From: Candidatus Litorirhabdus singularis
GTDB lineage: Bacteria > Pseudomonadota > Gammaproteobacteria > Pseudomonadales > Halieaceae
Direction: 5' to 3'
Assembly (NCBI RefSeq): GCF_026262625.1
Contig: NZ_SHNN01000002.1
Coordinates: forward strand, 682,001-746,000
DNA length: 64,000 nt
Part shown: positions 31,047-40,924 of the stretch, in pieces
How positions within the stretch are numbered: the stretch's first letter is position 1
Layout: every line of letters begins with the position of its first letter
Made by a program: the position numbers and the translations under genes
Notes under the pieces: generated by a model
What the model saw: the letters and a program-made list of their open reading frames with translations, nothing else
What the model was told of the DNA's origin: nothing
Databases searched by the model: none

Positions 31047-33500
31047 CACCGTCAGTGGCGGACTGGAAATCACCCGCCGACAGTTCCAAACACCCAACCC
31101 ACCGATCAGAGTAATGCCAACCAGTGGTCCCAGAAACCACAGCAGTGGACTGGGCTGATAGCTCATGTCCAGTGCCTGTGTCTGCAGGATGTAAACCGAC
31201 AGCTCTGCCGCTAGAGTCGCCAGACTACCCGCAAACAAGCCCAGCACACCGAATTCAATCACCAAGCTACCCAGTATCAATTTACGCGGCGCTCCCAACG
31301 CACGGAGTATGGCGCTTTCCAACAAGCGCGCGTCAACACTGGCCTGCACCCCGGCAATCAAGACCAGCGCGCCGGCTAATAAAATTACCCCCAGCACCAG
31401 TTCTATCGCCGCCGAAACCTGACTGACGATGGCGCGCACCTGCTGCACCACCACATCCATTTCTATCACCGTGACGGTAGGAAATTCACGGATGAACTGG
31501 TTTAAAAACTGTTTCTCTTCTCCGCCCAGGTAGAAGCTGGTCATAAACGTCGCCGGGTAACCCTGCAATACCGCGGGCGGAAACACCATAAAGAAATTGG
31601 GTTGCATACTGCCCCAATCCAGTCGGCGAATACTGGCCACCGTAACACTGAGCTCACGTGCGCCCACGGTGTAGGTGACTGTATCACCCACCTTTATCTT
31701 CATACTGTCGGCAATGCCTTCCTCCAGCGAGACCAGCGGTTGTGCGCTATCTGCGTCCCACCAGCTGCCGGCGATTATTTCATTGTTAGGCGGTACCGCG
31801 TCTGACCAGGTCAAGTTGGTCTCGCGCTCACGCCTACCCTCTTCCGGATCATCACTGCGCCCCAATGCCTCGCCATTGATATGCGTTACCCTGCCCCGCA
31901 CCATGGGATAAAGCGGCTGCGACAGCACAGCTTTACGATTCAGCGCCTCGCGTACCGGATTAACCTGCTCCGGAGAAATATTAATCAGGAAGTGATTCGG
32001 CGTGCCTTCCGGCAATTGGGTTTGCCACTCTTCTATCAGGGAGGTCCGTACCAGTACCAAAATCAACAGCAACATAATCGCCATGGAGAAAATCACCACC
32101 TGCAGGGTATTGGCCGCACCGCGTCGCTGCAGTCCCGCCAGAGCCAGGCGCCAGATACTGCCGGCGCGCATACCGGCCAGACGACCACCACGAAGCAGCA
32201 GCGTCGCAGCCCCTGCAGCTACTAATGCCGAACACGCCAGTCCGGCAAGTACCGCCAGCGTCAGATTTACATCGCGGCTATACCAGAGCATCAGCAGAAT
32301 AATTGCACCCAGGCCCACCAGGTAGTCCTGCACCGTCCGTTGCGCCATGCCCGGCATATCTCTGCGTAACACCCGCAGCGGCGAAATTTTGCCGAGTCGA
32401 CGCAGCGGCGGCCAAGCAAAGCTAGCCAGACACACAAGTGCGGTGAACATCCCCATCAGGTAAGGGCGTGGACCGCTGGACGCAGGGGTTACCGGCAGAG
32501 CATCGCCAAACAAGACAAAAAACAGACTCTGCATAGACCAGCCCAACAACGACCCTAGCAAAGTTGCCGCCGCACCCAGTATCAGCAGGCTGCTGCCGTA
32601 CAAACGCGCAATTCGCCCGGAAGTAGCACCCAGACTCTTCATGATTGCCACATAGTCATAGTGACGTTCGCTGAAACGCCTCGCTCCCAGAGCAATAGCT
32701 ACTGCGGCCAGCACCACTCCCAAGCTACCTGCCAACAGCAAAAACTGCTCCGCGCGTTGCAGGGCACTGCCTATCGATTGCTGGCTGCTGGCAACGTCGA
32801 GTAATCGCTCACCGTTCTCCAGACGAGGTTCCAACCATTCAACGGTAGTCTCAAGCGCACCGGCATCACCGGCTAGCAGCAGCCGATACTCCACGCGACT
32901 ACCGACTTGAACCACCTCAGTCGCGGGGATATCCGTATAGTTCATCAATACTCGGGGACCAAATCCCAGAAAACTACTGCCTTGATCAGGCTCACTCCGG
33001 ATCGCCGCCGTCACTGAAAAATCAGCTTCGCCGATGGTGAGTTGCGCACCTACATCGATATCCAGCAGGGCGAATAGACGAGAGTCGATCCAGACAGTGC
33101 CGGCAGCAGGCCCGTGGGCAATAGCCTGAGGGGCGGCGAAAGGCTGATCGGAGCGCAGTAATTCACCGCGCAACGGATAGTTATCGCTGACTGCCTTTAC
33201 CGATGCCAGAACCATATCCTCGTCTCCGGCGTAGACCATCGACGGGAAGGACAATGTGTTGGCTACTTGCAGCCCCTGACTGAGGGCATACTCGCCCCAT
33301 GAATCGCTGACCGCAGATGAGCTGCTAACGACGCGATCCGCCGCCAGGAAGCGATGACTCTCTTGCTCCAGACTATTTTGCAGACGCGTGGTAAAGGCAC
33401 TGATTCCAGACACGATAGTGACGGCGATAACCAAAGCCGCAAACAACACACCCAGCTCGCCACCGCGCCAATCGCGCAGCAACATTTTAAGTGCCGTCAC
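31032..33500 (-). CDS. ybbP: FtsX-family ABC transporter permease, YbbP-like
   Basis: 822-aa membrane protein with the double FtsX/MacB_PCD layout: an N-terminal helix with a large extracytoplasmic domain, groups of helices near 250-410 and 440-500, a second extracytoplasmic domain, and three C-terminal helices (about 690-810). GTG 33500 overlaps the ATPase stop by four bases (GTGA); an ATG at 33485 is an alternative. With the ATPase it forms a YbbAP-type complex, thought to move lipophilic substances from the inner membrane rather than to import solutes. Substrate is unknown. Confidence 0.86.
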   Translation of the reverse strand: MTALKMLLRDWRGGELGVLFAALVIAVTIVSGISAFTTRLQNSLEQESHRFLAADRVVSSSSAVSDSWGEYALSQGLQVANTLSFPSMVYAGDEDMVLASVKAVSDNYPLRGELLRSDQPFAAPQAIAHGPAAGTVWIDSRLFALLDIDVGAQLTIGEADFSVTAAIRSEPDQGSSFLGFGPRVLMNYTDIPATEVVQVGSRVEYRLLLAGDAGALETTVEWLEPRLENGERLLDVASSQQSIGSALQRAEQFLLLAGSLGVVLAAVAIALGARRFSERHYDYVAIMKSLGATSGRIARLYGSSLLILGAAATLLGSLLGWSMQSLFFVLFGDALPVTPASSGPRPYLMGMFTALVCLASFAWPPLRRLGKISPLRVLRRDMPGMAQRTVQDYLVGLGAIILLMLWYSRDVNLTLAVLAGLACSALVAAGAATLLLRGGRLAGMRAGSIWRLALAGLQRRGAANTLQVVIFSMAIMLLLILVLVRTSLIEEWQTQLPEGTPNHFLINISPEQVNPVREALNRKAVLSQPLYPMVRGRVTHINGEALGRSDDPEEGRRERETNLTWSDAVPPNNEIIAGSWWDADSAQPLVSLEEGIADSMKIKVGDTVTYTVGARELSVTVASIRRLDWGSMQPNFFMVFPPAVLQGYPATFMTSFYLGGEEKQFLNQFIREFPTVTVIEMDVVVQQVRAIVSQVSAAIELVLGVILLAGALVLIAGVQASVDARLLESAILRALGAPRKLILGSLVIEFGVLGLFAGSLATLAAELSVYILQTQALDMSYQPSPLLWFLGPLVGITLIGGLGVWNCRRVISSPPLTVLREL

Positions 33501-34165
33501 GCCTGCGCTTCCACCAGAGCTCCGGCATGCAATCGCACACGCCGATCGCAACGGTCCGCGAGGCGGGATTCATGCGTTACCAGTACCAGAGTCGTACCCT
33601 GCTCCCGGTTGATTTCGAACAGCAGATCAATAATATGCGCGCCGGTCTCAGTATCAAGGTTTCCAGTGGGCTCATCGGCAAACAGGATCACCGGTTCAGC
33701 GGCAAAAGCACGGGCGATTGCCACCCTTTGCTGCTCGCCTCCCGACAATTGGCTGGGGTAATGAGTCACCCGCTCCCCCAGTTCCACCCGCGCCAGAAAG
33801 CCAGCAGCGCGAGATTCTGCATCGCTATGACCGGCAAGCTCCAGGGGCAACATGACGTTCTCCAAGGCAGTCAGGCTGGGCAGCAGTTGAAAGGACTGGA
33901 ACACAAACCCCACTTTCTCCGCCCGCAACAATGCGCGTTCATCTTCATCCAACTGCTGGAGATCTACCCCGTCGATCCACACTTTGCCATCGGTGGCTTC
34001 ATCAAGCCCCGCCATCAGTCCTAATAGCGTAGACTTACCGGAACCGGAGGCGCCAACGATAGCTACTGATTCCGAGGCCTTGATTTCCAGATCAATCCCT
34101 TTCAGTATTTCCAGCTGGCCCCCGGCAACTTCAACCCGTTTCAGGAGATTCTCTGTTTTGATCAT
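33497..34165 (-). CDS. ybbA: ABC transporter ATP-binding protein, YbbA-like
   Basis: 222-aa ATPase of the LolD/MacB-type: Walker A GASGSGKSTLLGLMAG, Q-loop VFQSFQLLPSLTALENV, signature LSGGEQQRVAIARA, Walker B VILFADEPTGNLD and H-loop VTHES. It is coupled to the permease downstream. It diverges from tesA with only 19 bp between the start codons, the same arrangement as tesA-ybbA-ybbP in E. coli, which supports the names. Confidence 0.9.
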   Translation of the reverse strand: MIKTENLLKRVEVAGGQLEILKGIDLEIKASESVAIVGASGSGKSTLLGLMAGLDEATDGKVWIDGVDLQQLDEDERALLRAEKVGFVFQSFQLLPSLTALENVMLPLELAGHSDAESRAAGFLARVELGERVTHYPSQLSGGEQQRVAIARAFAAEPVILFADEPTGNLDTETGAHIIDLLFEINREQGTTLVLVTHESRLADRCDRRVRLHAGALVEAQA

Positions 34166-34184
34166 ATTCTGGCGTAGCTCTTTT

Positions 34185-34805
34185 ATGACCGCCCGACTGG
34201 CGGTCCTATGGTTATTAATAGGGCTGTTGTACAGTCCCGGATCACTGGCGCTGCAAAAAAACGTGCTTATCCTGGGCGATAGTATCAGCGCCGCCTATGG
34301 CATGTCTCTAGAGGAAGGCTGGGCGAACCTCCTGCAAAGCCGGTTACAGGAGCGTGGCATTAGCTATCAGGTTATCAACAGCAGTATCAGCGGTGCTGAC
34401 AGCAGCCACGGGGTACGCGCCTTACCAGGTCTGCTGGAGCAACACCAACCTGCGATTCTGGTCCTCGAGCTGGGCGGTAACGATGGCTTACGCGGCTATC
34501 CGTTGAAGCGCCTGCGCGAAAACCTGCAATCCATGATTTCTCTGGCGCAGCAGGCCGGCGCTCAGGTCATACTGGTAGGCATGCAAATTCCACCCAACTA
34601 CGGTACCCGCTATGCGCAGGGTTTCAGTTCCAGCTATCAACAGCTGGCGACGGCAAACAGTATTGTGCTGGTGCCACAATTTCTGGAAAACATCGCGCGG
34701 CAAAGCGACATGATGCAGGCAGACGGCATCCACCCTACGCCGGCCGCGCAAGCCTTGTTATTGGAAAACCTGTGGCCACATCTCGAGGCATTATTAGATG
34801 ACTGA
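34185..34805 (+). CDS. tesA: Arylesterase/thioesterase I, SGNH hydrolase TesA
   Basis: 206 aa with a signal peptide (about residues 1-22), so periplasmic. SGNH blocks are all present: GDSI with Ser33, Gly in block [10 protein letters not shown] (block III), and DGIHPT with Asp180/His183. It hydrolyses acyl thioesters and esters. The start is ATG 34185; the frame stays open upstream but that part lies antisense to ybbA. It overlaps bioA by 8 bp downstream. Confidence 0.92.
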   Translation: MTARLAVLWLLIGLLYSPGSLALQKNVLILGDSISAAYGMSLEEGWANLLQSRLQERGISYQVINSSISGADSSHGVRALPGLLEQHQPAILVLELGGNDGLRGYPLKRLRENLQSMISLAQQAGAQVILVGMQIPPNYGTRYAQGFSSSYQQLATANSIVLVPQFLENIARQSDMMQADGIHPTPAAQALLLENLWPHLEALLDD

Positions 34806-36093
34806 AAGCAAGGCGACGCCAACGCTGGCGCAGCGCGATCGCGCGCACGTCTGGCACCCCTACGCGCCGGCAGATAGCGATGCGCCACTGTATGGTGTCA
34901 CCTCAGCCGATGGCGTGCGACTGCAGCTAGAGGATGGTCGCGAGATTATCGATGGCATGTCGTCCTGGTGGTGCGCTGTCCACGGCTACAATCATCCGAT
35001 ATTGAACACCGCAGTCAATGAGCAAATTCAGCGCATGTCACATGTCATGTTTGGCGGACTGACCCATGGTCCAGCCGTGGAACTGGCAGAATTACTGGTG
35101 CAAATAACCCCGCCTGCGCTGGACCGGGTGTTCTTCAGTGATTCTGGTTCTGTGGCGGTGGAAGTGGCATTGAAGATGGCGCTGCAGTACTGGCACGCAA
35201 CCGGGCAACCACAAAAGCAACGCTTTATCGCACTGCGTAGTGGCTATCATGGTGATACTTTCGGCGCCATGTCTGTTTGTGACCCGGTTACCGGGATGCA
35301 CCACTTATTTGGCGACGTATTGCCGCAACATTTATTTGCGCCAGCCCCCGACTGTACTTTTGGCAGTGGCTGTAGCAGCGCCGATATGGCTCCCATGCGC
35401 CAATTACTCAGCAAAAACCATGACAGCGTCGCCGCAGTGATCCTGGAACCGATTGTTCAGGGAGCTGGTGGCATGCGGTTCTATGACCCTGCCTACCTCC
35501 AGCAACTCAGCCTGCTGTGCGAAGAGTTCAACTGCCTGCTCATCTTCGACGAAATTGCGACCGGGTTCGGTCGCACCGGAAAATTGTTTGCGCTGGAGCA
35601 TGCTGAGGTAGTGCCCGATATTCTCTGCCTTGGCAAAGCACTGACGGGCGGTTATATGTCATTAGCCGCCACCCTGTGTAATCAAAGAGTCGCCAACGGT
35701 ATTAGCGATGGCGATGCCGGCGCCTTCATGCATGGCCCCACTTTCATGGGCAACCCCTTGGCCTGCGCAGTCGCCTGTGCCAGCATTAAACTGCTGCTGG
35801 AAAACGATTGGCAGGCCCGCGTGCAACGCATTAACAATGACTTGCAACAAGGATTGGCGCCAGCAGCTGAGCTGCCCGCGGTAGCTGAGGTGCGCTGTCT
35901 GGGAGCAATTGGCGTTATCGAACTACATGAGCCGGTGAACATGGCACAGATTCAGCCAATGTTCGTTGAACGCGGAGTCTGGCTGCGCCCATTTGGTAAG
36001 CTCGTTTATACCATGCCCCCGTTTATTACTAACAGCGCGGATATTGCCACGCTTAGCGCCGCCATGATCGATACTATCGACAGCCTCTGCTAG
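34798..36093 (+). CDS. bioA: Adenosylmethionine-8-amino-7-oxononanoate transaminase BioA
   Basis: 431-aa PLP enzyme of biotin synthesis that converts KAPA to DAPA with S-adenosylmethionine as amino donor. The substrate-site [13 protein letters not shown] stretch, the PLP Asp in [15 protein letters not shown], and Lys280 in [11 protein letters not shown] are BioA-specific. It starts 8 bp inside tesA. No other bio genes are in the window, so the pathway is split here. Confidence 0.95.
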   Translation: MTESKATPTLAQRDRAHVWHPYAPADSDAPLYGVTSADGVRLQLEDGREIIDGMSSWWCAVHGYNHPILNTAVNEQIQRMSHVMFGGLTHGPAVELAELLVQITPPALDRVFFSDSGSVAVEVALKMALQYWHATGQPQKQRFIALRSGYHGDTFGAMSVCDPVTGMHHLFGDVLPQHLFAPAPDCTFGSGCSSADMAPMRQLLSKNHDSVAAVILEPIVQGAGGMRFYDPAYLQQLSLLCEEFNCLLIFDEIATGFGRTGKLFALEHAEVVPDILCLGKALTGGYMSLAATLCNQRVANGISDGDAGAFMHGPTFMGNPLACAVACASIKLLLENDWQARVQRINNDLQQGLAPAAELPAVAEVRCLGAIGVIELHEPVNMAQIQPMFVERGVWLRPFGKLVYTMPPFITNSADIATLSAAMIDTIDSLC

Positions 36094-36116
36094 CTGCTCA
36101 ATCCAGCCGCGAACGG

Positions 36117-36896
36117 TTATAGCCGCAGCGTGCCCTGCATAAAGGTCACGGCCTGACCGCTCAGATGTACACGGTCTCCCTCCAGCTGGCACTGCAACTC
36201 CCCGCCCCGCGCAGATACCTGCCGCGCCTCCAGAGTCGTCTTATTCAGTCGCCGAGACCAAAACGGTGTCAGGGCACAATGTGCAGAACCCGTAACGGGA
36301 TCCTCGTCAATGCCCACTTGAGGGCCGAAAAACCGCGATACAAAATCAACATTTTCACCCGGAGCCGTAACGATAACCGGGGTATCACTCGCGGCCAGCA
36401 GGGCTTTCATATCCGGCCTCAGCGCTCTCACTTGCGCTTCGTTGGCGTACAGATACAGGCACTTATCACCGTTGAAAGCCGCCTGAGGTTGCGCGCCCAG
36501 GGCCTCAGCCAGCGCGGGATCCACAGTCTCCTCGGCCAGCTCGTAGGCTGGAAAATCCAGACTGATGGAAGCACCCGAGCGGCGTGCCGTCAGCCAACCA
36601 CCACGAGTGGTAAAGCGAATCTCTGGAGCAGAATAAGCCAGTTCATTGAATAACACATGAGCGGTCGCCAATGTGGCATGGCCACACAAATCTACTTCAA
36701 CCGTCGGCGTAAACCAGCGCAGCTCGAATGCATCACCGGCCGCTGCGTAAAACGCTGTCTCAGACAAGTTATTCTCAGCGGCAATCGCTTGTAATAATGA
36801 GTCCGGCAACCACTCCGAAAGGCAGACCACGGCTGCAGGGTTACCACCGAAAGGCCTCGCACTGAAAGCACTCACCTGAAATTGTTGTAAAGCCAT
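36117..36896 (-). CDS. PhzF family epimerase/isomerase-like protein
   Basis: 259 aa with the duplicated PhzF fold (diaminopimelate-epimerase-like). The opening QVSAFSARPFGGNPAAVV, the catalytic Glu in NNLSETAF, the middle FTPTVEVDLCGHATLATAHVL and the late DEDPVTGSAHCAL are the family hallmarks. The start is set at ATG 36896 (MALQQFQV); the longer frame adds 11 unconserved residues. Reaction unknown; most family members outside phenazine clusters are uncharacterised. It converges on bioA with a 23-bp gap. Confidence 0.86.
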   Translation of the reverse strand: MALQQFQVSAFSARPFGGNPAAVVCLSEWLPDSLLQAIAAENNLSETAFYAAAGDAFELRWFTPTVEVDLCGHATLATAHVLFNELAYSAPEIRFTTRGGWLTARRSGASISLDFPAYELAEETVDPALAEALGAQPQAAFNGDKCLYLYANEAQVRALRPDMKALLAASDTPVIVTAPGENVDFVSRFFGPQVGIDEDPVTGSAHCALTPFWSRRLNKTTLEARQVSARGGELQCQLEGDRVHLSGQAVTFMQGTLRL

Positions 36897-37023
36897 ACCT
36901 TGCCACTCCAAAACCTTACGCTTGGCCACAATACACCGTCGATAGTCCAGTTTTGACAGACAATCGAGCTACTCATTGCCGCGCTGATCACTTATAGTGC
37001 CATCAAATTCGAGCTCGAGAATT

Positions 37024-37836
37024 ATGGAAAGCAATCAGTCACCCGCCCAGCTCAAACTCTACAATATCATTTTTGGCACAGAGAGCTCCTGGGGACGCAC
37101 TTTTGATCTGGCGATCATCATCGCTATCCTGCTCAGCGTGGGAGTCGTGCTGCTGGATTCTATTCCCCGCTACCACAGCAGTTATGGCGACTTTTTCTAC
37201 GCCGTAGAATGGGTCTTCACCATTATTTTTACCATCGAGTATGTGCTGCGACTATGGTGCTCACCGAATCGCCGGCAATATGCACTAAGCACCTTCGGGC
37301 TGGTGGACTTGCTAGCCATTCTGCCAACCTATATCGCCTTCTGGTTCCCCGATGCTATTTCACTACTGATTATTCGTCTGATCAGAATACTGCGCATCTT
37401 TCGAGTATTGCGGTTGCTGCAGTTTCTGCGCGAAGCCAATGTACTATCGCGCTCGCTGTCTAATTCACGCCGTAAGATTTTCGTGTTCTTCTCAATGATG
37501 CTGATACTGACCACGATTTTTGGTTGTCTGATGTATGTAATCGAGGGACCACACAATGGGTTTGCGACTATTCCGCACAGTATTTACTGGGCTATCGTCA
37601 CCATTACCACGGTGGGCTACGGCGACGTTGTGCCTCATACTGCACTGGGGCAGGCAGTCGCTTCAGTCGGAATGCTGACCGGGTACGCCATCATTGCCGT
37701 ACCGACAGGTATCATCACCGCTGAGCTTGCTATGGAAATATCCCGTGACCGCTTACGAACCAATTGCAAAAACTGTGAACGCGCCGGTCACGACACTGAC
37801 GCGAAACACTGCAAATATTGTGGAGCTCAACTATGA
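37024..37836 (+). CDS. Voltage-gated-type potassium channel with C-terminal zinc ribbon
   Basis: 270 aa, six membrane segments. S4 is a regular arginine helix ([19 protein letters not shown], about residues 119-137). The pore has the selectivity filter TVGYGD (196-201) after a pore helix, then S6. The last 25 residues hold two CXXC pairs (C248/C251, C263/C266), a zinc ribbon. Bacterial Kv-like channels pass potassium in response to voltage; the ribbon could bind zinc or a partner. Start ATG 37024 is preferred over GTG 36997. The stop overlaps the next gene's ATG (ATGA). Confidence 0.88.
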   Translation: MESNQSPAQLKLYNIIFGTESSWGRTFDLAIIIAILLSVGVVLLDSIPRYHSSYGDFFYAVEWVFTIIFTIEYVLRLWCSPNRRQYALSTFGLVDLLAILPTYIAFWFPDAISLLIIRLIRILRIFRVLRLLQFLREANVLSRSLSNSRRKIFVFFSMMLILTTIFGCLMYVIEGPHNGFATIPHSIYWAIVTITTVGYGDVVPHTALGQAVASVGMLTGYAIIAVPTGIITAELAMEISRDRLRTNCKNCERAGHDTDAKHCKYCGAQL

Positions 37837-40016
37837 ACGCGCCTGTTAATGCGCCCCGTGCTATTACCGAGTATCGCAAATATTGGGCTGAATGCTACGG
37901 TGTTTCGCCCTACCTACCCATGAGCCGCGCCGAGATGGATGCGCTGGGTTGGGACAGCTGCGACATCATTATTGTTACTGGCGACGCTTACGTAGATCAC
38001 CCCAGCTTTGGAATGGCAGTGATTGGCCGCCTGCTGGAGGCGCAGGGCTTCCGGGTCGGCATCATCTCCCAGCCTGACTGGAGCAGTGCCGAGGCGTTTA
38101 CCCAGCTAGGGCGTCCCAATCTGTTCTTCGGCGTCGCCGCCGGTAATATGGACTCGATGATCAATCACTACACCGCCGACCGCAAACGCCGCAATGATGA
38201 CGCTTACACGGCAGGCAATGTCGGCGGCAAACGCCCCGATCGCGCAGTGATCGTATACAGCCAGCGGATTCGTGAGGCCTATAAAAATGTGCCGCTGGTC
38301 ATCGGTGGTATCGAAGCCAGCCTGCGCAGAATTGCTCACTATGACTACTGGAGCGAAAAAATACGTCGCTCCGTATTGCTAGACGCTCGCGCGGATATTC
38401 TCTTATACGGCAACGCAGAGCGCGCGATTGTCGACCTTGCACATCGCCTGGCCAACGGTGATTCCATACACAGTATTCGCGACCTGCGCGGCACGGCTTA
38501 CGTTTGCAAACGAATCCCCGACGGCTGGCAGGTGCTCGATAGCAGCGACGTGGATGTCGTGGGCGCCGTTGCGCCACCACTGAATCCCTATGCTGAAACC
38601 GGGCCCGAATGCGCCACCGGCGGTGCCGAGAGCAACGCTGATTCAGAGCCTGACGGCGATGTACAGGCGGTACGCCTGGTGCCACGCCAGAGTGCACTGC
38701 AACGTTCAGGCCCGACTGTTATTCGACTGCCAGCCTTCGAACAAGTACGCGCCGACAGCACGCTCTACGCGCACGCGTCTCGCATTCTGCACAAAGAAAC
38801 CAACCCGCATAATGCCAGTGCACTGGTACAGGCGCACGGTGACCGTGAGTTGTGGCTCAACCCACCTCCGATCCCACTAACCACCGAAGAGCTAGACTGG
38901 GTCTTCGAACAGCCCTTTCAGCGCACCCCACACCCGGTCTACGGCGACGCCAAAATAACGGCTTACGAAATGATCCGGTTTTCGGTAAACATCATGCGCG
39001 GCTGCTTTGGCGGCTGCACTTTTTGTTCTATCACCGAGCATGAGGGGCGTATTATTCAAAACCGCTCACAACCCTCTATCATTCGTGAAGTGGAGCAGAT
39101 TCGCGACAAAACTCCCGGTTTCACCGGCGTCATTTCCGACCTCGGCGGCCCCACCGCCAACATGTGGCGGCTGGCCTGCAAGAGTCGCGAGATAGAAGCC
39201 AGCTGTCGCAAGCTCAGCTGTGTATACCCGGGAATATGCAAAAATCTGAATACCGATCAGACACCGCTGATTGAGTTATACCGCGAAGCACGAGCGGTTC
39301 CCGGTGTGAAAAAAGTGTTGATCGCCTCCGGGCTGCGTTACGACATCGCCGTGAAGACGCCCGCCTATGTCAAAGAGCTGGTCACCCACCATGTCGGTGG
39401 CTATCTAAAGATAGCACCAGAGCACACGGAACAAGGCCCGCTGAGCACGATGATGAAGCCCGGCATCGGCACCTACGAGACTTTTCGTAAAATGTTCGAG
39501 AAGTACTCAAAAGAGGCTGGTAAAAAGCAGTACCTGATTCCCTATTTTATTGCGGCCCACCCAGGCACTACTGACACTGACATGATGAATCTGGCGCTGT
39601 GGCTCAAACAGAATGGCTTTCGCGCTGACCAAGTCCAGACGTTCTATCCCTCGCCGATGGCATCGGCAACGGCCATGTACCACTCCGGGCGGAATACGCT
39701 GAAAAAAATCAGTCGTCAAGGCGACATGATGCCCACGGTACGCGGCCTGCGACAACGTCGTTTGCACAAGGCCTTTTTACGTTATCACGACCCTGATAAT
39801 TGGCCGCAGCTGCGCCAGGCCTTGCAGAAAATGGGTCGCCGCGACCTTATCGGCAGCGCACCACACCAGTTAATACCCGCGCGACAACCCGCTGGAAGTA
39901 GCCAGCGCGCTGGCGCGCCCGGCACCACTTTTGCCACTCAGCACAATGGCTTGCCGCGTACACCGGAGCATAAACGAGGTACGCGGCGCAGCCGCAAACC
40001 CAGCAGGCAACGCTAA
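37833..40016 (+). CDS. YgiQ family radical SAM protein
   Basis: 727 aa. The N-terminal YgiQ domain (about residues 5-330, with [17 protein letters not shown] and [18 protein letters not shown]) precedes the radical SAM core. Cluster cysteines are C391, C395 and C398 in [10 protein letters not shown]. The C-terminal ~80 residues are basic and low complexity (SRKPSRQR end). Family members are widespread, but no substrate is established. A GGAG site and an ATGA overlap with the channel gene set the start at 37833. Confidence 0.9.
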   Translation: MNAPVNAPRAITEYRKYWAECYGVSPYLPMSRAEMDALGWDSCDIIIVTGDAYVDHPSFGMAVIGRLLEAQGFRVGIISQPDWSSAEAFTQLGRPNLFFGVAAGNMDSMINHYTADRKRRNDDAYTAGNVGGKRPDRAVIVYSQRIREAYKNVPLVIGGIEASLRRIAHYDYWSEKIRRSVLLDARADILLYGNAERAIVDLAHRLANGDSIHSIRDLRGTAYVCKRIPDGWQVLDSSDVDVVGAVAPPLNPYAETGPECATGGAESNADSEPDGDVQAVRLVPRQSALQRSGPTVIRLPAFEQVRADSTLYAHASRILHKETNPHNASALVQAHGDRELWLNPPPIPLTTEELDWVFEQPFQRTPHPVYGDAKITAYEMIRFSVNIMRGCFGGCTFCSITEHEGRIIQNRSQPSIIREVEQIRDKTPGFTGVISDLGGPTANMWRLACKSREIEASCRKLSCVYPGICKNLNTDQTPLIELYREARAVPGVKKVLIASGLRYDIAVKTPAYVKELVTHHVGGYLKIAPEHTEQGPLSTMMKPGIGTYETFRKMFEKYSKEAGKKQYLIPYFIAAHPGTTDTDMMNLALWLKQNGFRADQVQTFYPSPMASATAMYHSGRNTLKKISRQGDMMPTVRGLRQRRLHKAFLRYHDPDNWPQLRQALQKMGRRDLIGSAPHQLIPARQPAGSSQRAGAPGTTFATQHNGLPRTPEHKRGTRRSRKPSRQR

Positions 40017-40091
40017 CAATCTGGATCATCACCCTTTTTCAAGGTGCGCTCGCTGGAGTATCATGAGCGTACCCGCACAGGAGTACATGAC

Positions 40092-40673
40092 ATGAAAACC
40101 ATAACCCTGATAGGTCTACTCTGGATGACCGCCGCGTCCAGCTTCGCTGGTGGCATTCTGGTCGGGCAACCGCTGCCGCAGTTGAAGATATCAGAACGCG
40201 GTGAACTACTATTGGATGACGATGATGTCAGCTATAGCGCCTGGCAGTCGCCACAGCAGCCTGGCAAAGCCCACGTCCTGCAATACATGGCAGGTACCGC
40301 CGGCGCCAGCAAGCTGAACGAACCGTTCACCGAACGGCTCAAGGTCTCAGCCGATCTAGATATTATGGTGACCACCGTTATTAATCTCGACGATGCTACC
40401 TGGGGTACCAGCGGCTTTGTGGTCAGTGAGGTTAAAAAGAACAAGCGCCTATTCCCGATGTCACAACTGGTACTGGACGACGATGGGCACGGTCGCGAGG
40501 TCTGGTCATTACCACGCAAGTCTTCGGCGATTGTCATCACCGATGCCGCTGGCATTGTCCTGTATGTTAAAGAAGGTGCAATGGATGAAAGCGAGATTGA
40601 GCGAGCTTTAGAGTTGCTGCGCGGCACCGGCAGTCCTGCAGTGCTCGGCACCGATACCGCCGCCAGTTCCTAA
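40092..40673 (+). CDS. YtfJ family periplasmic protein
   Basis: 193 aa with a signal peptide (about residues 1-18, cut near SFA-GG). The body shows the YtfJ layout, a thioredoxin-like fold without a CXXC pair: GKAHVLQYMAGTAGASKLNEPF, then DLDIMVTTVINLDDATWGTSGFV and a closing DESEIERALELL helix. The AGGAG at 40079-40083 with 8-base spacing fixes the start at 40092. Function is not known for the family. Confidence 0.83.
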   Translation: MKTITLIGLLWMTAASSFAGGILVGQPLPQLKISERGELLLDDDDVSYSAWQSPQQPGKAHVLQYMAGTAGASKLNEPFTERLKVSADLDIMVTTVINLDDATWGTSGFVVSEVKKNKRLFPMSQLVLDDDGHGREVWSLPRKSSAIVITDAAGIVLYVKEGAMDESEIERALELLRGTGSPAVLGTDTAASS

Positions 40674-40699
40674 CCCATCATCTGCGGCCGAGATTGGGG

Positions 40700-40924
40700 C
40701 TACTGCGGTAGCGACTCATTCTCGGGCTGATCTTTTGCAGCCGGGTCACAACGCCAGCTGCCACTCGGTAATTGCGCGCAATCCCAGTCGTCACTGCCTT
40801 CATAGGGAACGGCCGCTGGCCTGCTGCCATCGTTGCTGGGACTCGAGCCACAACCAGCTAACACCAGTAGTAATAGTGCCATCAAACCTTGCTTAAATGA
40901 TCGTCGGTAAAGTTGTGGTTTCAT
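40700..40924 (-). CDS. Small lipoprotein
   Basis: 74 aa with a basic N-terminus, a hydrophobic stretch and the lipobox LVLAGC (Cys25). The short mature part is polar, has two cysteines (in DDWDCAQ and SWRCDPA) and no known domain. Its ATG shares one base with the upstream amidohydrolase stop (TGATG), which supports expression as the last gene of that operon. Function not recognised. Confidence 0.68.
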   Translation of the reverse strand: MKPQLYRRSFKQGLMALLLLVLAGCGSSPSNDGSRPAAVPYEGSDDWDCAQLPSGSWRCDPAAKDQPENESLPQ

